Of a DNA stretch of 64,000 nucleotides, positions 36,879 through 46,242 are shown one piece after another (positions within the stretch are counted from its first letter, which is position 1; each line of letters starts with the position of its first letter). The stretch comes from Shinella zoogloeoides (GTDB lineage: Bacteria > Pseudomonadota > Alphaproteobacteria > Rhizobiales > Rhizobiaceae), in contig NZ_CP086612.1 in assembly GCF_020883495.1 (NCBI RefSeq), positions 186,001 to 250,000 on the forward strand. Reading direction: 5' to 3'. The translations under genes were made by a program, and so were the position numbers. The notes beneath the pieces were generated by a model. It made no database searches. It had not been told where the DNA came from and saw nothing but the letters and a program-made list of their open reading frames with translations.

Positions 36879-36917
36879 CCTTAGCGTGTATTATTGCAGA
36901 AATGACCACGGAGCCCC
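36879..36917 (-). repeat. Right terminal inverted repeat of the outer Tn3 element
   Basis: CCTTAGCGTGTATTATTGCA to GGAGCCCC, inverse of the left repeat at 29279. Its innermost bases are the CCTTA duplicated by the inner transposon. Confidence 0.9.
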
Positions 36918-37898
36918 AGGCAGCCGATTCAGATTGGCGCGGCCGCCCGGCGGTTCTCCTTGAGCCTCGGCATTGCAGTTTTCCCAGGCAATGGAAACGA
37001 TGCAGAGAACCTGTTCCAGGCTGCTGACCTTGCTCTTTACCACGCGAAGGCTCTCGGACGCGATCGTCTCGAAATCTTCCATCCCAAACTCAAAGAAGCT
37101 GCCGAGCATCGTTCCCAACTCCTGCTGGAGATCGAAGATGGCTTGCGACTGGACGCGTTCGAACTCCACTACCAGCCGATCGTGCCTGTCGTCAGCAACG
37201 GGCTTGTCTCTCTTGAAGCCCTCATGCGATGGCAGCACCCACAACTTGGACTGTTGACGCCAAGCGCATTTCAGGAGGGGTTTTCCGATCCCGCAGTTCG
37301 AGCGGCAATCGGCATGTTCGTGCTCGAACGAGCATTCAAGGATACGGCTGATATGCTGGCCGCGCAAATCCCTCTTGAACGGATCGCCATCAACCTGACG
37401 AATTCCGATTTCCGATCGGATGTCTTCTTGGAACGCTTTTTTGAGCTATCTGCTCAAACTGGAATCCGCCCGGAAAAATTCTGCGTAGAAGTGACGGAGA
37501 GCATGTTTCTTGGCTCCCATCAGAAACGCGTCGAGCAGGGATTGCGTCGCTTGCACGATGCCGGCGTGGAAATCGCATTCGATGATTTTGGAACGGGGTA
37601 TGCATCCCTGACCCATCTGCGTCAGCTACCACTCGGCAAACTGAAGATTGATCGTAGCTTTGTTGCCAATATGGTAACGTGTCCAGAGGATCGGGCGATC
37701 ATCCGCGGTATAATCGATATTGCCCATAGCCTCGGCAAGACTGTAACAGCAGAGGGCGTTGAAACCCTGGAACAGGTGGAGTTGCTGACTGGCATGCAGT
37801 GCGACCACCTGCAGGGGTGGTATTTCAGCAAGGCATGCCCTCCTGGGCATCTGCCAAGGCTTATAGGGTCCATGCAAGGGAGACTTGAGGCGGTATAG
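36918..37898 (+). pseudogene. GGDEF-EAL protein, 5'-truncated by the Tn3 terminal repeat
   Basis: The reading frame runs straight out of the transposon end. It begins with the last part of a GGDEF domain (SLSLGIAVFPGNGND, QAADLALYHAKALGRDRLEIF) and continues with a complete EAL domain: LEALMRWQ, EVTESMF, DDFGTGYASL, LKIDRSFV and TAEGVET are intact. EAL domains hydrolyse cyclic di-GMP. The GG(D/E)EF site and any sensor are missing, and the lost half is not on the other side of the transposon. A TTG at 36960 could start a short EAL protein, but no good ribosome site precedes it. Confidence 0.85.
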
Positions 37899-37924
37899 AG
37901 GGGGAAAGACCATCATGAACAAGT

Positions 37925-38290
37925 TCATGATGCTTCGACTCCCTGCCGTGCCCTCTCGAACGCATCCAGCGCCCGCATGAGCACGTCATCCGACGTGATA
38001 CCCGCTTCATCTGCAATCCGCGCCAACCGATCGGCGAGAGTAGCAGGGAGCCTGATCATCCGATCCACGGCATGCGTCTGACGATACCGCCGCGCTCGCT
38101 CCGCCGATGTCATCGCTCCACCCGGCAAAGGCGGACGCCCGCGCCTTGGCTGTGCCGGCGCTGGTGTCGTCGGGATTTCCGTGACGCTTTCCGTCACGCA
38201 AATTTCCTGGGTCTCCTCAAGCATTTCCACCGGGTCAAGCGCTGGCGGCTCGATCTGGATGCGCGGAGTTTCCGTAACGCTCTCCGTCAC
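37925..38290 (-). CDS. Small conserved hypothetical protein with ribbon-helix-helix-like C-terminus
   Basis: 121 aa from a GTG start. The N-terminal half is low-complexity and contains a short internal repeat (TESVTETP and TESVTEIP). The middle is Pro/Arg-rich (QPRRGRPPLPG), and the last 45 residues (MIRLPATLADRLARIADEAG, then DDVLMRALDAF) look like a ribbon-helix-helix or short plasmid-type DNA-binding module. It starts 8 nt from IS21-like end repeats, so the true 5' end may have been lost. Function unknown. Confidence 0.5.
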   Translation of the reverse strand: MTESVTETPRIQIEPPALDPVEMLEETQEICVTESVTEIPTTPAPAQPRRGRPPLPGGAMTSAERARRYRQTHAVDRMIRLPATLADRLARIADEAGITSDDVLMRALDAFERARQGVEAS

Positions 38291-38297
38291 GGAAATG

Positions 38298-38349
38298 TGT
38301 CAACGGCGGAGTAAAAACCGGCCACGGGGCGGAGCAAAAGTCGGCCACT
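38298..38349. repeat. IS21-family-like end remnant
   Basis: TGTCAACGG is followed by two near-identical 21-bp units of the form GGCGGAG-(C/T)-AAAA-x-x-CGGCCAC with a 23-bp period (38305-38325 and 38328-38348). Tandem end repeats like these are typical of IS21-family termini. No istA or istB gene adjoins, so only an end is left. Confidence 0.5.
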
Positions 38350-38369
38350 GTGGCGCCGGCCTGAGACGG

Positions 38370-38377
38370 CCGGGAGG
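38370..38377 (+). repeat. 8-bp target duplication, left copy, of the IS256 element
   Basis: CCGGGAGG occurs here and at 39797-39804, directly flanking the two ends of the insertion sequence. Confidence 0.85.
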
Positions 38378-39796
38378 GATAGCGTCCGTCAAGTTGGTGT
38401 AATTTCGGGTGTAGGACCGGGCCGTCATGATCAGGCGGCTCTGGGTGTAATCTGAAGTGTAGTTTCCTCTTCGATTGTTGGTGGGTTTAGCTCGGCCATT
38501 GCCTCGACCTGCATGTATCGGCTCAGGAGCTGCCATTCGTCGTTGGCTTCGAGCAGAACCGCGCCGATGAGGCGAACGATGCTGTCCTCGTTGGGGAAGA
38601 TGCCGACGACATCGGCACGGCGCTTGACCTCCTTGTTGAGGCGTTCGAGTGGATTCGTTGAATGTAATTTCGTGCGGTGCTGGGCGGGGAAGGCCATGTA
38701 GGCCAGCACGTCGGCTTCGGCATTGTCCATGAAGGTACCGAGCTTGGGCCATCTGGCGCGGAGCTGGTCGGCGACATGCCGCCAGGTCTGCACGGCATTG
38801 TCATGGTCGGGCTGGATGAAAGCCTGACGGATCGCGGCGGCGACCATGGTGTGCTGGCCCTTGGGAACGTAGGCCAGCGCATTGCGTGTCGCATGAACAC
38901 GGCAGCGCTGCCATGTCGCGCTGAGGATACGGGTAATGGCCGCTTTCAGCCCTTCATGGGCATCGGAGATGACCAGCTTGACGCCGGTGAGGCCTCGGCG
39001 GACCAGATCACGCAGGAAGCTCGTCCAGAACGGCTCGGCTTCGGAGGGGCCGATGTGCAGGCCGACAATCTCCCTCTTCCCGTCCGTGTTGACCGCCACC
39101 GCGATTATCGCCGCCACCGACACGATGCGACCGCCCTCACGCACCTTCAGATAGGTGGCGTCGAGCCAGAGGTATGGCCAGTCACCGGAAAGGGGGCGCT
39201 TGAGGAAGGCGTTCACCCGCTCGTCGATATCCTTGCACAGCTTGGAGACGGAGGATTTGGAGATGCCGGTCATGCCCATGGCCTGCACCAGCTCATCGAC
39301 CTTGCGCGTCGAGACGCCGTTGATCCACGCCTCCTGGATCACGGCCACCAGCGCCTTCTCCACCATCTTCCTCGGCTCCAGAAAGCCGGGAAAGTAGGCT
39401 CCCTGTCGCATCTTCGGTATCTTCAGGTTCAGCGTGCCGAGCCGGGTGTCGAGCGAGCGGTCGCGGTAGCCGTTGCGCCATGTCTGGCGGCTGTCGCCAC
39501 GTTCATAGCGCCCAGCGCCGATCAGGCCATCAACATCGGCTTCCATGATCAGTTGCAGCACGCTTTCGGCAATCGTGCGCAGAAAATCGCTATCGCCACT
39601 CTTCGCGGCAAGCTCGGAAAGAGCTAATCTGTCGTCGGTCATCGGGGTTCCTTTCGGCTGGTTGAAGCTTTGCAACTCCACCTTCTCCGACAGGCCCGGT
39701 GCCCACCTTGCGCTCAACGAATTCGGCAGCTCATTCTCCACCGCCGTTTCCACCTCAATGCGCCTCCGAAATTACACCACGTGCGCGGACGCTACC
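38378..39796. mobile_element. Complete IS256-family insertion sequence
   Basis: 1419 bp. Terminal inverted repeats are GATAGCGTCC at the left and GGTAGCGTCC (inverse) at the right, with GTGGTGTAATTTCGG-like similarity further in. An 8-bp CCGGGAGG duplication on both sides shows a real transposition event. One intact transposase gene is inside. It landed between an IS21-like end remnant and a decapitated transporter gene. Confidence 0.92.
38431..39642 (-). CDS. IS256 family transposase
   Basis: 403 aa from the ATG at 39642, which has AAAGGAA in front; the frame is open further upstream but that part is not family-like. The DDE residues are in WLDATYLKV, ISDAHEGLKAAI and NPLERLNKEVKRR. The C(2)H motif and spacing are those of mutator-type transposases. 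Intact. Confidence 0.96.
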   Translation of the reverse strand: MTDDRLALSELAAKSGDSDFLRTIAESVLQLIMEADVDGLIGAGRYERGDSRQTWRNGYRDRSLDTRLGTLNLKIPKMRQGAYFPGFLEPRKMVEKALVAVIQEAWINGVSTRKVDELVQAMGMTGISKSSVSKLCKDIDERVNAFLKRPLSGDWPYLWLDATYLKVREGGRIVSVAAIIAVAVNTDGKREIVGLHIGPSEAEPFWTSFLRDLVRRGLTGVKLVISDAHEGLKAAITRILSATWQRCRVHATRNALAYVPKGQHTMVAAAIRQAFIQPDHDNAVQTWRHVADQLRARWPKLGTFMDNAEADVLAYMAFPAQHRTKLHSTNPLERLNKEVKRRADVVGIFPNEDSIVRLIGAVLLEANDEWQLLSRYMQVEAMAELNPPTIEEETTLQITPRAA

Positions 39797-39804
39797 CCGG
39801 GAGG
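39797..39804 (+). repeat. 8-bp target duplication, right copy, of the IS256 element
   Basis: Second CCGGGAGG, matching 38370-38377. Confidence 0.85.
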
Positions 39805-40478
39805 GCGTAGCCCGAGCGGGGGTATTCGGCATCATGGCGGTCTTCCTTTATCTGGGAGGCTTCGCGCTTGCCATAGAGCAGAAAGTGCCAACCGGGTTGG
39901 TCGCGCTTATCGCCGACCTTCTTCCGCTCGCCATAGCCGCCCTTTCCCAGCCCGTCCTCGGTGAGCGGCTGACGCAACGGCAATGGCTGGGCACCGCGAT
40001 TGCCGTCGTCGGCGTCTTGATCGTCTCCTTCGACAGCCTCAGTTTCGGTACCGCTCCGATCTGGGCGTACGGTCTGACGGTAGGTTCGATGCTGGTGTTC
40101 GCCGTCGCCTCGGTCCTGCATAGGAGACGCAAGACTCAACACATGCCGGTCCACCAGAGCCTTTGCATCCAGACGCTGATGGGGTCGGTTCTCTTCGGCC
40201 TGTGCGCATTGACGCAGGGCAGCCTTGCTCCACCGATGACCCGAGACTTTGCAATCGGGATGGTCTGGCTAGTCCTGATCGCAACGTTCCTAGCGTATGC
40301 GGTCTACTATACCAGTCTTCGGCTGTTCCCGGTTGCCAAGGTGAGCGCCGCCATCTACCTCAGCCCACCCGTGACAATGCTATGGGCTTGGATGTTGTTC
40401 TCGGAGCCTCTGACCTTCGCGATGTTCGCCGGGCTGGCGGTGACCTTGGTTGGCGTATGGCTGACCTCACGGGGCTGA
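39805..40478 (+). pseudogene. EamA/DMT family transporter, N-terminally truncated
   Basis: About 224 codons remain, with around seven hydrophobic segments. The sequence enters in the middle of the first EamA repeat (FLYLGGFALAIEQKVPTGLV, LGERLTQRQWLG) and includes the whole second repeat, ending LVGVWLTSRG. Full-length relatives have roughly 290 aa, so about 70 N-terminal residues are missing. Before IS256 arrived, a stop codon already lay in frame 8 codons upstream, so an earlier event (probably the IS21-like element) removed the 5' end. An ATG at 39834 exists without a convincing ribosome site. Confidence 0.8.
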
Positions 40479-40549
40479 CCAATGCGCAATCGGCGGCTAC
40501 AATACAATTGGAAGAACATTGGTGGGCCTATCCCTGTCCCTAACAAACG

Positions 40550-41195
40550 TTACTCGGCCTGATGATTCCAGGGAAGCAGATCATCGATCTGTCTCTGCTT
40601 ATACCCTCTGACGATGGCTGAGAGCGTGCGGGTCAGGTAGACTTGTGGGTCGACGGAATTGAGTTTGCAGGTTTCGATCAGCGAGGCGATTGTCGCCCAG
40701 TTCTCGGCCCCGGCATCGTGCCCGGCAAAGAGTGCGTTCTTCCGACTGAGGGCTATCGGCCGGATGGTCCGCTCGACGCTATTGTTGTCGATCTCGATGC
40801 GGCCATCGGTCAGGAAGAGCTTCAGGCCGTCCCAGTATTTGGCGATGTAGGCCAAGGCATCGCCGAGCGGGGACTTCGTCGCGACAAGGGCACGGTGATG
40901 GACGAGCCAAGCCTGCATGTCGGCGACGAGCGGCGCAGATCGTTCCCGTCTTCCGGCAAGTCGAGCCTCCTGATCAAGACCACGCAGTTCGGCCTCGATC
41001 CGATAAAGCTCTCCGATCCGGTTAACGCCGTCCTCGGCAATGGGTGATGTTCCGTTGCGGGTGATCTCCACCAGCTTGCGACGGGCGTGTGCCCAGCAGT
41101 AGGCAAGCCGAATGTCCGGCCCAACGCGCTCTGATGCGATCAGTCTGTTGTATCCGGCATAGCCATCGACCTGCAGGATGCCCGAACTTTCCGCC
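40550..41195 (-). pseudogene. IS66 family transposase (TnpC), C-terminal remnant
   Basis: About 215 codons survive from GILQVDGYAGYNRLI through AYCWAHARRKLVE, DGRIEIDNNSVERTIRP and LFAGHDAGAENWA to the family end LLPWNHQ. These are the second half of the IS66 catalytic region. The N-terminal half is absent; at about 41195 the sequence switches to the DUF3500 gene on the other strand. No IS66 terminal repeats were recognised. Confidence 0.88.
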
Positions 41196-41196
41196 A

Positions 41197-42018
41197 ATGG
41201 GATTCCAAGAGCGTGTTGGACCGACACTTGGCGATTTTACTCCGGAGCAACGCGGCTTGGTGAAAGCGATCCTACAGGCTGCCGCCAGTATTGCGGCGAA
41301 TGAAGGTTACGACGAACTCGAGCAGGTGCTGAACGCCGACGACTATCTCCTGGAGGAAACAGGTGAAGCTGGCTTTTCATCATCAAACTTTCATATAGCA
41401 TTCCTTGGTAGCCCTGCTGAGACCGGGACATGGCAACTTTACTTCGGTGGCCATCATTTCGCGCTTTCAAACACTTATCGTGATGGCCAGATGGTTGGTG
41501 CAACACCCTCGTTTCGCGGGGTTGAGCCCTTCACTCCCTTCACGATGAACGGCCGCGAGAACGCGCCGATGGCACAGGAGCGGGTCGCCTTCGCCGCCGC
41601 TCTCGAGGCATTGTCGCAGGAGGAGGCCAGCAAGGCGACTCTGTCTGGCACCTACACCAACATTCTCGCTGGTCCGCAGCAAGACGATGCAATTCCGGTC
41701 GTTCAGGAGGGCCTGCGGTTGCAAGAAGCTACGCCCACTGTTCAGTCCCTCGTGCTGGCTGCAATCGAAACTTATGTCCGCGACGTCAATGATACTGGCG
41801 CAGACGTGGTCATGGCCAAGTACAAGGCCGAGCTTGGCGACACATTCCTCGGCTTCTCCGGGACCCGGTCGGTTGATGCGGAGAACGATTACGTCCGCAT
41901 CGATGGGCCGTCCGTTTGGATCGAGTTTTCCTTGCAGCCCGGAAGGTCCATTCCCGGGATCCACCCCCATTCTGTCTGGCGTGACAAATCCTCTGATTAC
42001 GGCGGGAATACGGAGTGA
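41197..42018 (+). pseudogene. DUF3500 family protein, N-terminally truncated
   Basis: From the ATG at 41197 273 aa remain. Recognisable DUF3500 stretches are TWQLYFGGHHFALSNTY, TPSFRGVEPF and the C-terminal DYVRIDGPSVWIEFS, PHSVWRDKSSDYGG. Relatives are larger and start with a signal peptide, missing here. The frame is continuous with IS66 antisense sequence upstream, marking the break. The stop overlaps the next start (GTGA), so the two were an operon. Function of DUF3500 is unknown. Confidence 0.8.
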
Positions 42019-42575
42019 GCCGGATGAAAAGTGTCGTGCGAATGGCTCTTTTCCTCGGGCTCGCGCTATGGGGACAAGCGCTTTTGGCGCATGGTCTTCC
42101 TGGGACCTCGCTGACCTTTCAACCCACAGGCGATCGTGTTGCATTGCGTATCACCATGCCGCTCGAAGAGTTAAACCTTGTTTTAGGTAAACTGGGTGAC
42201 GTCGCGTTCAATCAGGATTTGCCTGCGCTCTCGGAAGCTGAGGTACAGCGCATTTCCAACTATCTAATGAGCCACCTCTTTGTGGCCGATTTACAAGAAA
42301 ATATTGTTCAGTTCTCGGTGTTGTCAGCTCGGATTGAGGGGGCGTTTGACGATCATGTTGGCGATTACCAAGTGTTGGTAGTCCAACTTTCAGCGTCACA
42401 GGCCACATTTCCTCTGACGCTGCGATACGATGCTATCATGCACGAAGTCCGCAACCACCGAGCAACAGTGTTCCTGGAGCGGTCGGGCGTCGCTCCGGTT
42501 AAGATTGCGACATTGCAGAATAACGCAGTGCTGCGTGCGCCGGTATCCCTTTTGATTAAAGATCTGCGCGATTGA
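42015..42575 (+). CDS. Secreted hypothetical protein, possibly related to the N-terminal domain of HupE/UreJ-like proteins
   Basis: 186 aa from the GTG that overlaps the DUF3500 stop; an ATG nine bases on is an alternative. A signal peptide is clear (MKSVVRMALFLGLALWGQALLAHG). The mature part is mostly beta-like, with SLTFQPTGDRVALRITMPLE and PLTLRYDAIMHEVRNHRA, which recalls the extracytoplasmic domain of long HupE/UreJ-like proteins, but no membrane domain follows. Codon use and GC are lower than in most of the window. Call tentative. Confidence 0.5.
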   Translation: MSRMKSVVRMALFLGLALWGQALLAHGLPGTSLTFQPTGDRVALRITMPLEELNLVLGKLGDVAFNQDLPALSEAEVQRISNYLMSHLFVADLQENIVQFSVLSARIEGAFDDHVGDYQVLVVQLSASQATFPLTLRYDAIMHEVRNHRATVFLERSGVAPVKIATLQNNAVLRAPVSLLIKDLRD

Positions 42576-42805
42576 GCTGGCGCGACCATAACCGCCTCTT
42601 AACTCGATACTCCTCATCTCGGGGGGGCATCATTGTATCCGATGGCATGGTTTGCATGGCCGGTCTGTTCAAAACCGGAAAGGGCATGTCCAAGGGTGTC
42701 GATTGGGTAGTCGAAATTCATCGTCAAGCGGCAGAACTCGGAAATGCATCCGCTATTGAAGCCCTCGCACGGTTAGGCCTCCGAGCGACTTGCCTGCAAG
42801 ATTGA
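42576..42805 (+). pseudogene. Sel1-repeat fragment
   Basis: One unit resembling a Sel1 repeat is visible (MAGLFKTGKGMSKGVD, then IHRQAAELGNASAIEALARLG). Nothing around it encodes more repeats or a signal peptide. It lies in a 281-nt gap that otherwise shows nothing. Confidence 0.35.
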
Positions 42806-42856
42806 AGCGGCCTTCAATTGAGGCATGCCTTGAGAGACATGCCTCAAGTCACACCC

Positions 42857-44554
42857 TCAGCGCGCTGCTGGATCAACGGCATCATCCAGCACACCGGCCA
42901 GCCAGGCATAGGTTTCCCGCACATCGTAATCGCCGCTATGCGGGGTCATCCAGGGCAGGCGGAAATCTACGGACTGTACGTCGCTATCCATACGGGCCGC
43001 TTCGGCAAGTGAGAGTTCCACCGCAAAGGATGTATCCCGGTCGATCATGCCATGGCGGATATACCAGTAGCCTGCCGCCTTCGCCTCGGTGCGAAGATAG
43101 GCCATGGGGTTGATCAGGCGCACCTGCTCGGCAAGCGCCGCTCCTGCTCCACTTGTATAGCCTGCCCAGTCCATTCCGGTATCGTCGGGACCGGATCCAT
43201 CCCCTTTGACCTCGTTGTTATTCCAGCCGAAGGCGCTGAAGTTCGAATAGGCCTGAGTGGGCGCGCCAAACAGCGAGTTCTCGCCGTCAACGCCTTCATT
43301 GCCGGTATTGGCGCTTCGGTCGAAGGCGGGCACGTTCTTCAGCGCGGAGGTCTTGACGACGAAACCCAGGAATGCGTCGAAGTCGAGTGCCGTCACGGCG
43401 CCGTTTTCGACGGTCACCCAATCATTCTGGAGAACGAGCGTCTTCTCGCCGCCTCGCTGCCGCAGCGTGATTTCGAAATCTTCGCCACGTGCGGGGATGG
43501 TGCCACCTGCTGCGACATGGCGTTCGACTTCCTGGCGAACCTCATCGGTGATTGCGGCCTTCATGGTCGCAGAGGTGAGCGGTGTGCCGTCGGTTCGCGT
43601 CAGCTTCAAGCCGTCCAGATAGGCGGGATAGGCGGCAGCGAGCTCGGCTGACGCGGCCTTGGCCCGCTCTCCCCAGCGATTGTCCGCTGTGTTTTCCTCC
43701 GTGCGGATGCCGCTATAGAGCCATTCATAGGCCATGTCGGCGTGACCGAGATCGGTGATCGGGCAATAGGCAATGACGGCGAAGACGTCGTCGTTGAGAC
43801 TGCTTGTCCCGTCTTCCGCAACGCCGGCAGCACCAATCTCGGCCAGATGACGCAGATAATCTGGGCTGTTGCCGCTCGCGGCAACCACGGAAGACAGACC
43901 GCCGCCGCCGGAGGTTCCGGTGATGACGATGCGCTCCGCAGATCCGGGAAGGGCTGTATCGTTGAGCCTCAGGTAACGGATAGCTGCCTTGGTGTCGATC
44001 ACGGCTGCCGGCGCCTTGCCCGGAAGGCTGCCGTCGGCCGCCAGAATGCCACGTCCGCGACTGCCGATATCAACATAGACATAGCCGGCGGCGAGCGCTG
44101 CGCCGGCCTTGTCCGTATCGCTGTCCGATCGGTAGGCGCCGCCGTCTTCGATATCGGACTGCAGTTCGCTGGCGAACCATCCTCCGTTGTTGACATTCAG
44201 GATGATTGCCGAGGTCTCGGATGCCGTTTCAGGAACGAAGATGCTGAGCTTCTGGTATGTCAGCGGATCAGCCAGCGTTTGCGTGTCGGCGCCCGAGGGG
44301 CTTCCGCCCGGCCCCATCCTGCGAGCCGGCTGCTCGGATGCCATGGCGACAGGCTTGCCGACATAGACCGCATCATAGCGCCGCAGCACCATGGGCTTGC
44401 CGTCCACAGTGACGTTGACGACCGCAAAGCGCGCGGGATCAAGTGTCAATGTCTTGTCGAAAGCACCTTCCGCCATCGCCTCACCCGCCGTCAAACTCGC
44501 TATCATGCTCACCCCGCCCAAAAGGCCGCGCATGGTTCTCGAAAAGGGTTCCAT
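42857..44554 (-). CDS. Secreted tannase-like alpha/beta hydrolase (subtype B type)
   Basis: 565 aa. The N-terminus is a signal peptide ending in GEAMAEG. The nucleophile elbow is GTSGGGGLSS in the middle third, followed by VVAASGNSPDYLRHLAEIGA, a combination typical of bacterial subtype B tannases. Such enzymes hydrolyse gallate esters. A late HGMIDRDTSFAVELSL supplies a plausible catalytic Asp/His region. The start could instead be the ATG at 44533. No gallate pathway genes adjoin, so a general esterase role is possible. Confidence 0.75.
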   Translation of the reverse strand: MEPFSRTMRGLLGGVSMIASLTAGEAMAEGAFDKTLTLDPARFAVVNVTVDGKPMVLRRYDAVYVGKPVAMASEQPARRMGPGGSPSGADTQTLADPLTYQKLSIFVPETASETSAIILNVNNGGWFASELQSDIEDGGAYRSDSDTDKAGAALAAGYVYVDIGSRGRGILAADGSLPGKAPAAVIDTKAAIRYLRLNDTALPGSAERIVITGTSGGGGLSSVVAASGNSPDYLRHLAEIGAAGVAEDGTSSLNDDVFAVIAYCPITDLGHADMAYEWLYSGIRTEENTADNRWGERAKAASAELAAAYPAYLDGLKLTRTDGTPLTSATMKAAITDEVRQEVERHVAAGGTIPARGEDFEITLRQRGGEKTLVLQNDWVTVENGAVTALDFDAFLGFVVKTSALKNVPAFDRSANTGNEGVDGENSLFGAPTQAYSNFSAFGWNNNEVKGDGSGPDDTGMDWAGYTSGAGAALAEQVRLINPMAYLRTEAKAAGYWYIRHGMIDRDTSFAVELSLAEAARMDSDVQSVDFRLPWMTPHSGDYDVRETYAWLAGVLDDAVDPAAR

Positions 44555-44818
44555 CCAGGATACTCACTCACTGTGGTGGTTCGCGTGTTGTTTTATGACA
44601 CTTCTGATTATTGGCCATCCGCGTCAAATGCAATGCAATTCACAAGGTTTATCGTCGTGTCGGCGTCGATTACGCTTCCGCTGGCTCAACCATACATCGA
44701 ATTTGGGAGGAGCAGCGCTATCTGCGGGAAGGCGATGATGAGAATGAGTGCAAAGGTTCTTCATAGACAAATGATCATCGACATCGACGCCAGATGCTGA
44801 AAGGCAACTCGGGAGACC

Positions 44819-46084
44819 ATGGACACTGACGCCCTGCTCAGCCGCCTTGCGGTATCGCTTTCGATCGGTCTGCTGATCGGCCTGGAGCGTGGATGGCGTA
44901 CCCGCAACGAGGAAGACCATCTGCGCGCGGCAGGTCTACGAACGTTCGCGCTGACCGGTCTCACCGGCGGCATTACCGGCGCCCTGGCCCGGCAGTTCGA
45001 CTCTGGCCTCGTGATCGGTCTTGTTTTCCTCGGGTTCACCGCGGCATTCGCCTCCTACCACTGGCTCGAAGCGCGGGCCGAGCGAAATTACAGCGCGACA
45101 TCCGTCGTCGCCGGCATAGCCACGTTCCTGCTGGGAACGCTTGCCGTCGTCGGCGACCTTGCAGCCGCCATCGCCGGGGCTGTTGCCACGGCTGTGCTGC
45201 TTGCCCTGCGCGAGCCGTTGCATCGTTGGGTCGCGTCGCTGAGCTGGAATGAGATCCGGTCGGGCCTGACGCTTCTGGCAATGACCTTTCTCATGCTGCC
45301 GATCCTGCCGAACAGGCCGGTCGATCCCTGGGGCACCGTCAATCCATATGAGATCTGGTTGCTGACCATCCTGATCGCCGCGGTCTCCTTCGCCGGCTAC
45401 GTCGCCGTCCGCGTGTTCGGGGACCGGCTTGGCGTCCTGATGACGGCGATCGCGGGCGGGCTCGCCTCTTCGACAGCGACGACCTTGACGCTGGCAAGGC
45501 TTGCCCGCCGGCACCCCGAGTCCAGCACGCTGCTTTCCTGTGGCGTGCTTCTTTCCGGCTTGACCATGATCATCCGCGTTGCAGTCGTGGCAACGGCCTT
45601 GAACCCAAGCTTGCTTCCGCATCTCAAATGGCCATTGCTCATCGGCGGTGGCGTGCTCGCCATCGGCGCCGGGCTCCTGCTGCTACAAAGTCGCGGCTCC
45701 TCCGAACAGCCGGAACTTACGATCACCAACCCGCTGGAATTGGCGCCTGCCCTGAAAATGGGGACACTCATCACCGTGGTCATGGTGGTGTCGCATCTGC
45801 TTCAGCAGTCGTTCGGGAATGCGGGCGTTCTGGTGACCGCCGCCGCTTCGGGCATCGCCGATGTGGATGCGATTTCGATCTCCATGGCCCGCCTGGCGTC
45901 GCATTCGATCGAGCCCGGTCTTGCGGCAGATGCGATCCTGATCGCCGTGGCCATGAATACACTTGTCAAAGCCGTGATGGCGGCATGGGTCGGAGGCTCA
46001 AGGATCGGCGGGCCCGTCAGCGCCCTTAGCGTGCTCGGCCTTGCGGCCGGCATGGCAGCGTCTCTGTATCTTGGCCGTTCGTGA
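44819..46084 (+). CDS. MgtC/SapB family protein with DUF4010 domain
   Basis: 421 aa integral membrane protein. The N-terminal MgtC-like part contains LSIGLLIGLERGWRTRN and GLRTFALTGLTGG; the C-terminal DUF4010 part has AIAGGLASSTATTLTLARLA and ASGIADVDAISISMARLA. About ten or more hydrophobic segments are present. Members are thought to affect magnesium or other ion homeostasis, without a settled transport activity. The 264 nt upstream, shared with the divergent tannase gene, show no other gene. Confidence 0.88.
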   Translation: MDTDALLSRLAVSLSIGLLIGLERGWRTRNEEDHLRAAGLRTFALTGLTGGITGALARQFDSGLVIGLVFLGFTAAFASYHWLEARAERNYSATSVVAGIATFLLGTLAVVGDLAAAIAGAVATAVLLALREPLHRWVASLSWNEIRSGLTLLAMTFLMLPILPNRPVDPWGTVNPYEIWLLTILIAAVSFAGYVAVRVFGDRLGVLMTAIAGGLASSTATTLTLARLARRHPESSTLLSCGVLLSGLTMIIRVAVVATALNPSLLPHLKWPLLIGGGVLAIGAGLLLLQSRGSSEQPELTITNPLELAPALKMGTLITVVMVVSHLLQQSFGNAGVLVTAAASGIADVDAISISMARLASHSIEPGLAADAILIAVAMNTLVKAVMAAWVGGSRIGGPVSALSVLGLAAGMAASLYLGRS

Positions 46085-46242
46085 ATTGAGGGGGAGATCG
46101 CGGCCGGGCATGCGGCCACACTCGGGCCTTGATGGGTCGGTCTGGTCGGCTGTAAGCGATGGTTTCGGGGAGAGTGGTGTCGCTGATCTCCCCGAAATCG
46201 GGTAATGCAAGCGGGGCAGCAAAACCCGGCCTCGCAGTCCCC

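Larger units (their letters stand above)
29279..36917. mobile_element. Outer Tn3-family transposon, interrupted by a second Tn3 element
   Basis: Terminal inverted repeats of about 39-40 bp start GGGGCTCCGTGG at 29279 and end CCACGGAGCCCC at 36917. They carry their own transposase (29312-32281) and resolvase (32291-32902). Without the inner element and its target duplication the transposon is about 3.8 kb. No matching 5-bp duplication flanks it (TACAT left, AGGCA right), so one side has been rearranged since insertion. Confidence 0.88.

Noticed and set aside
29274..36922. 5-bp target duplication for the outer Tn3 element
   Set aside because: The flanks TACAT and AGGCA do not match.
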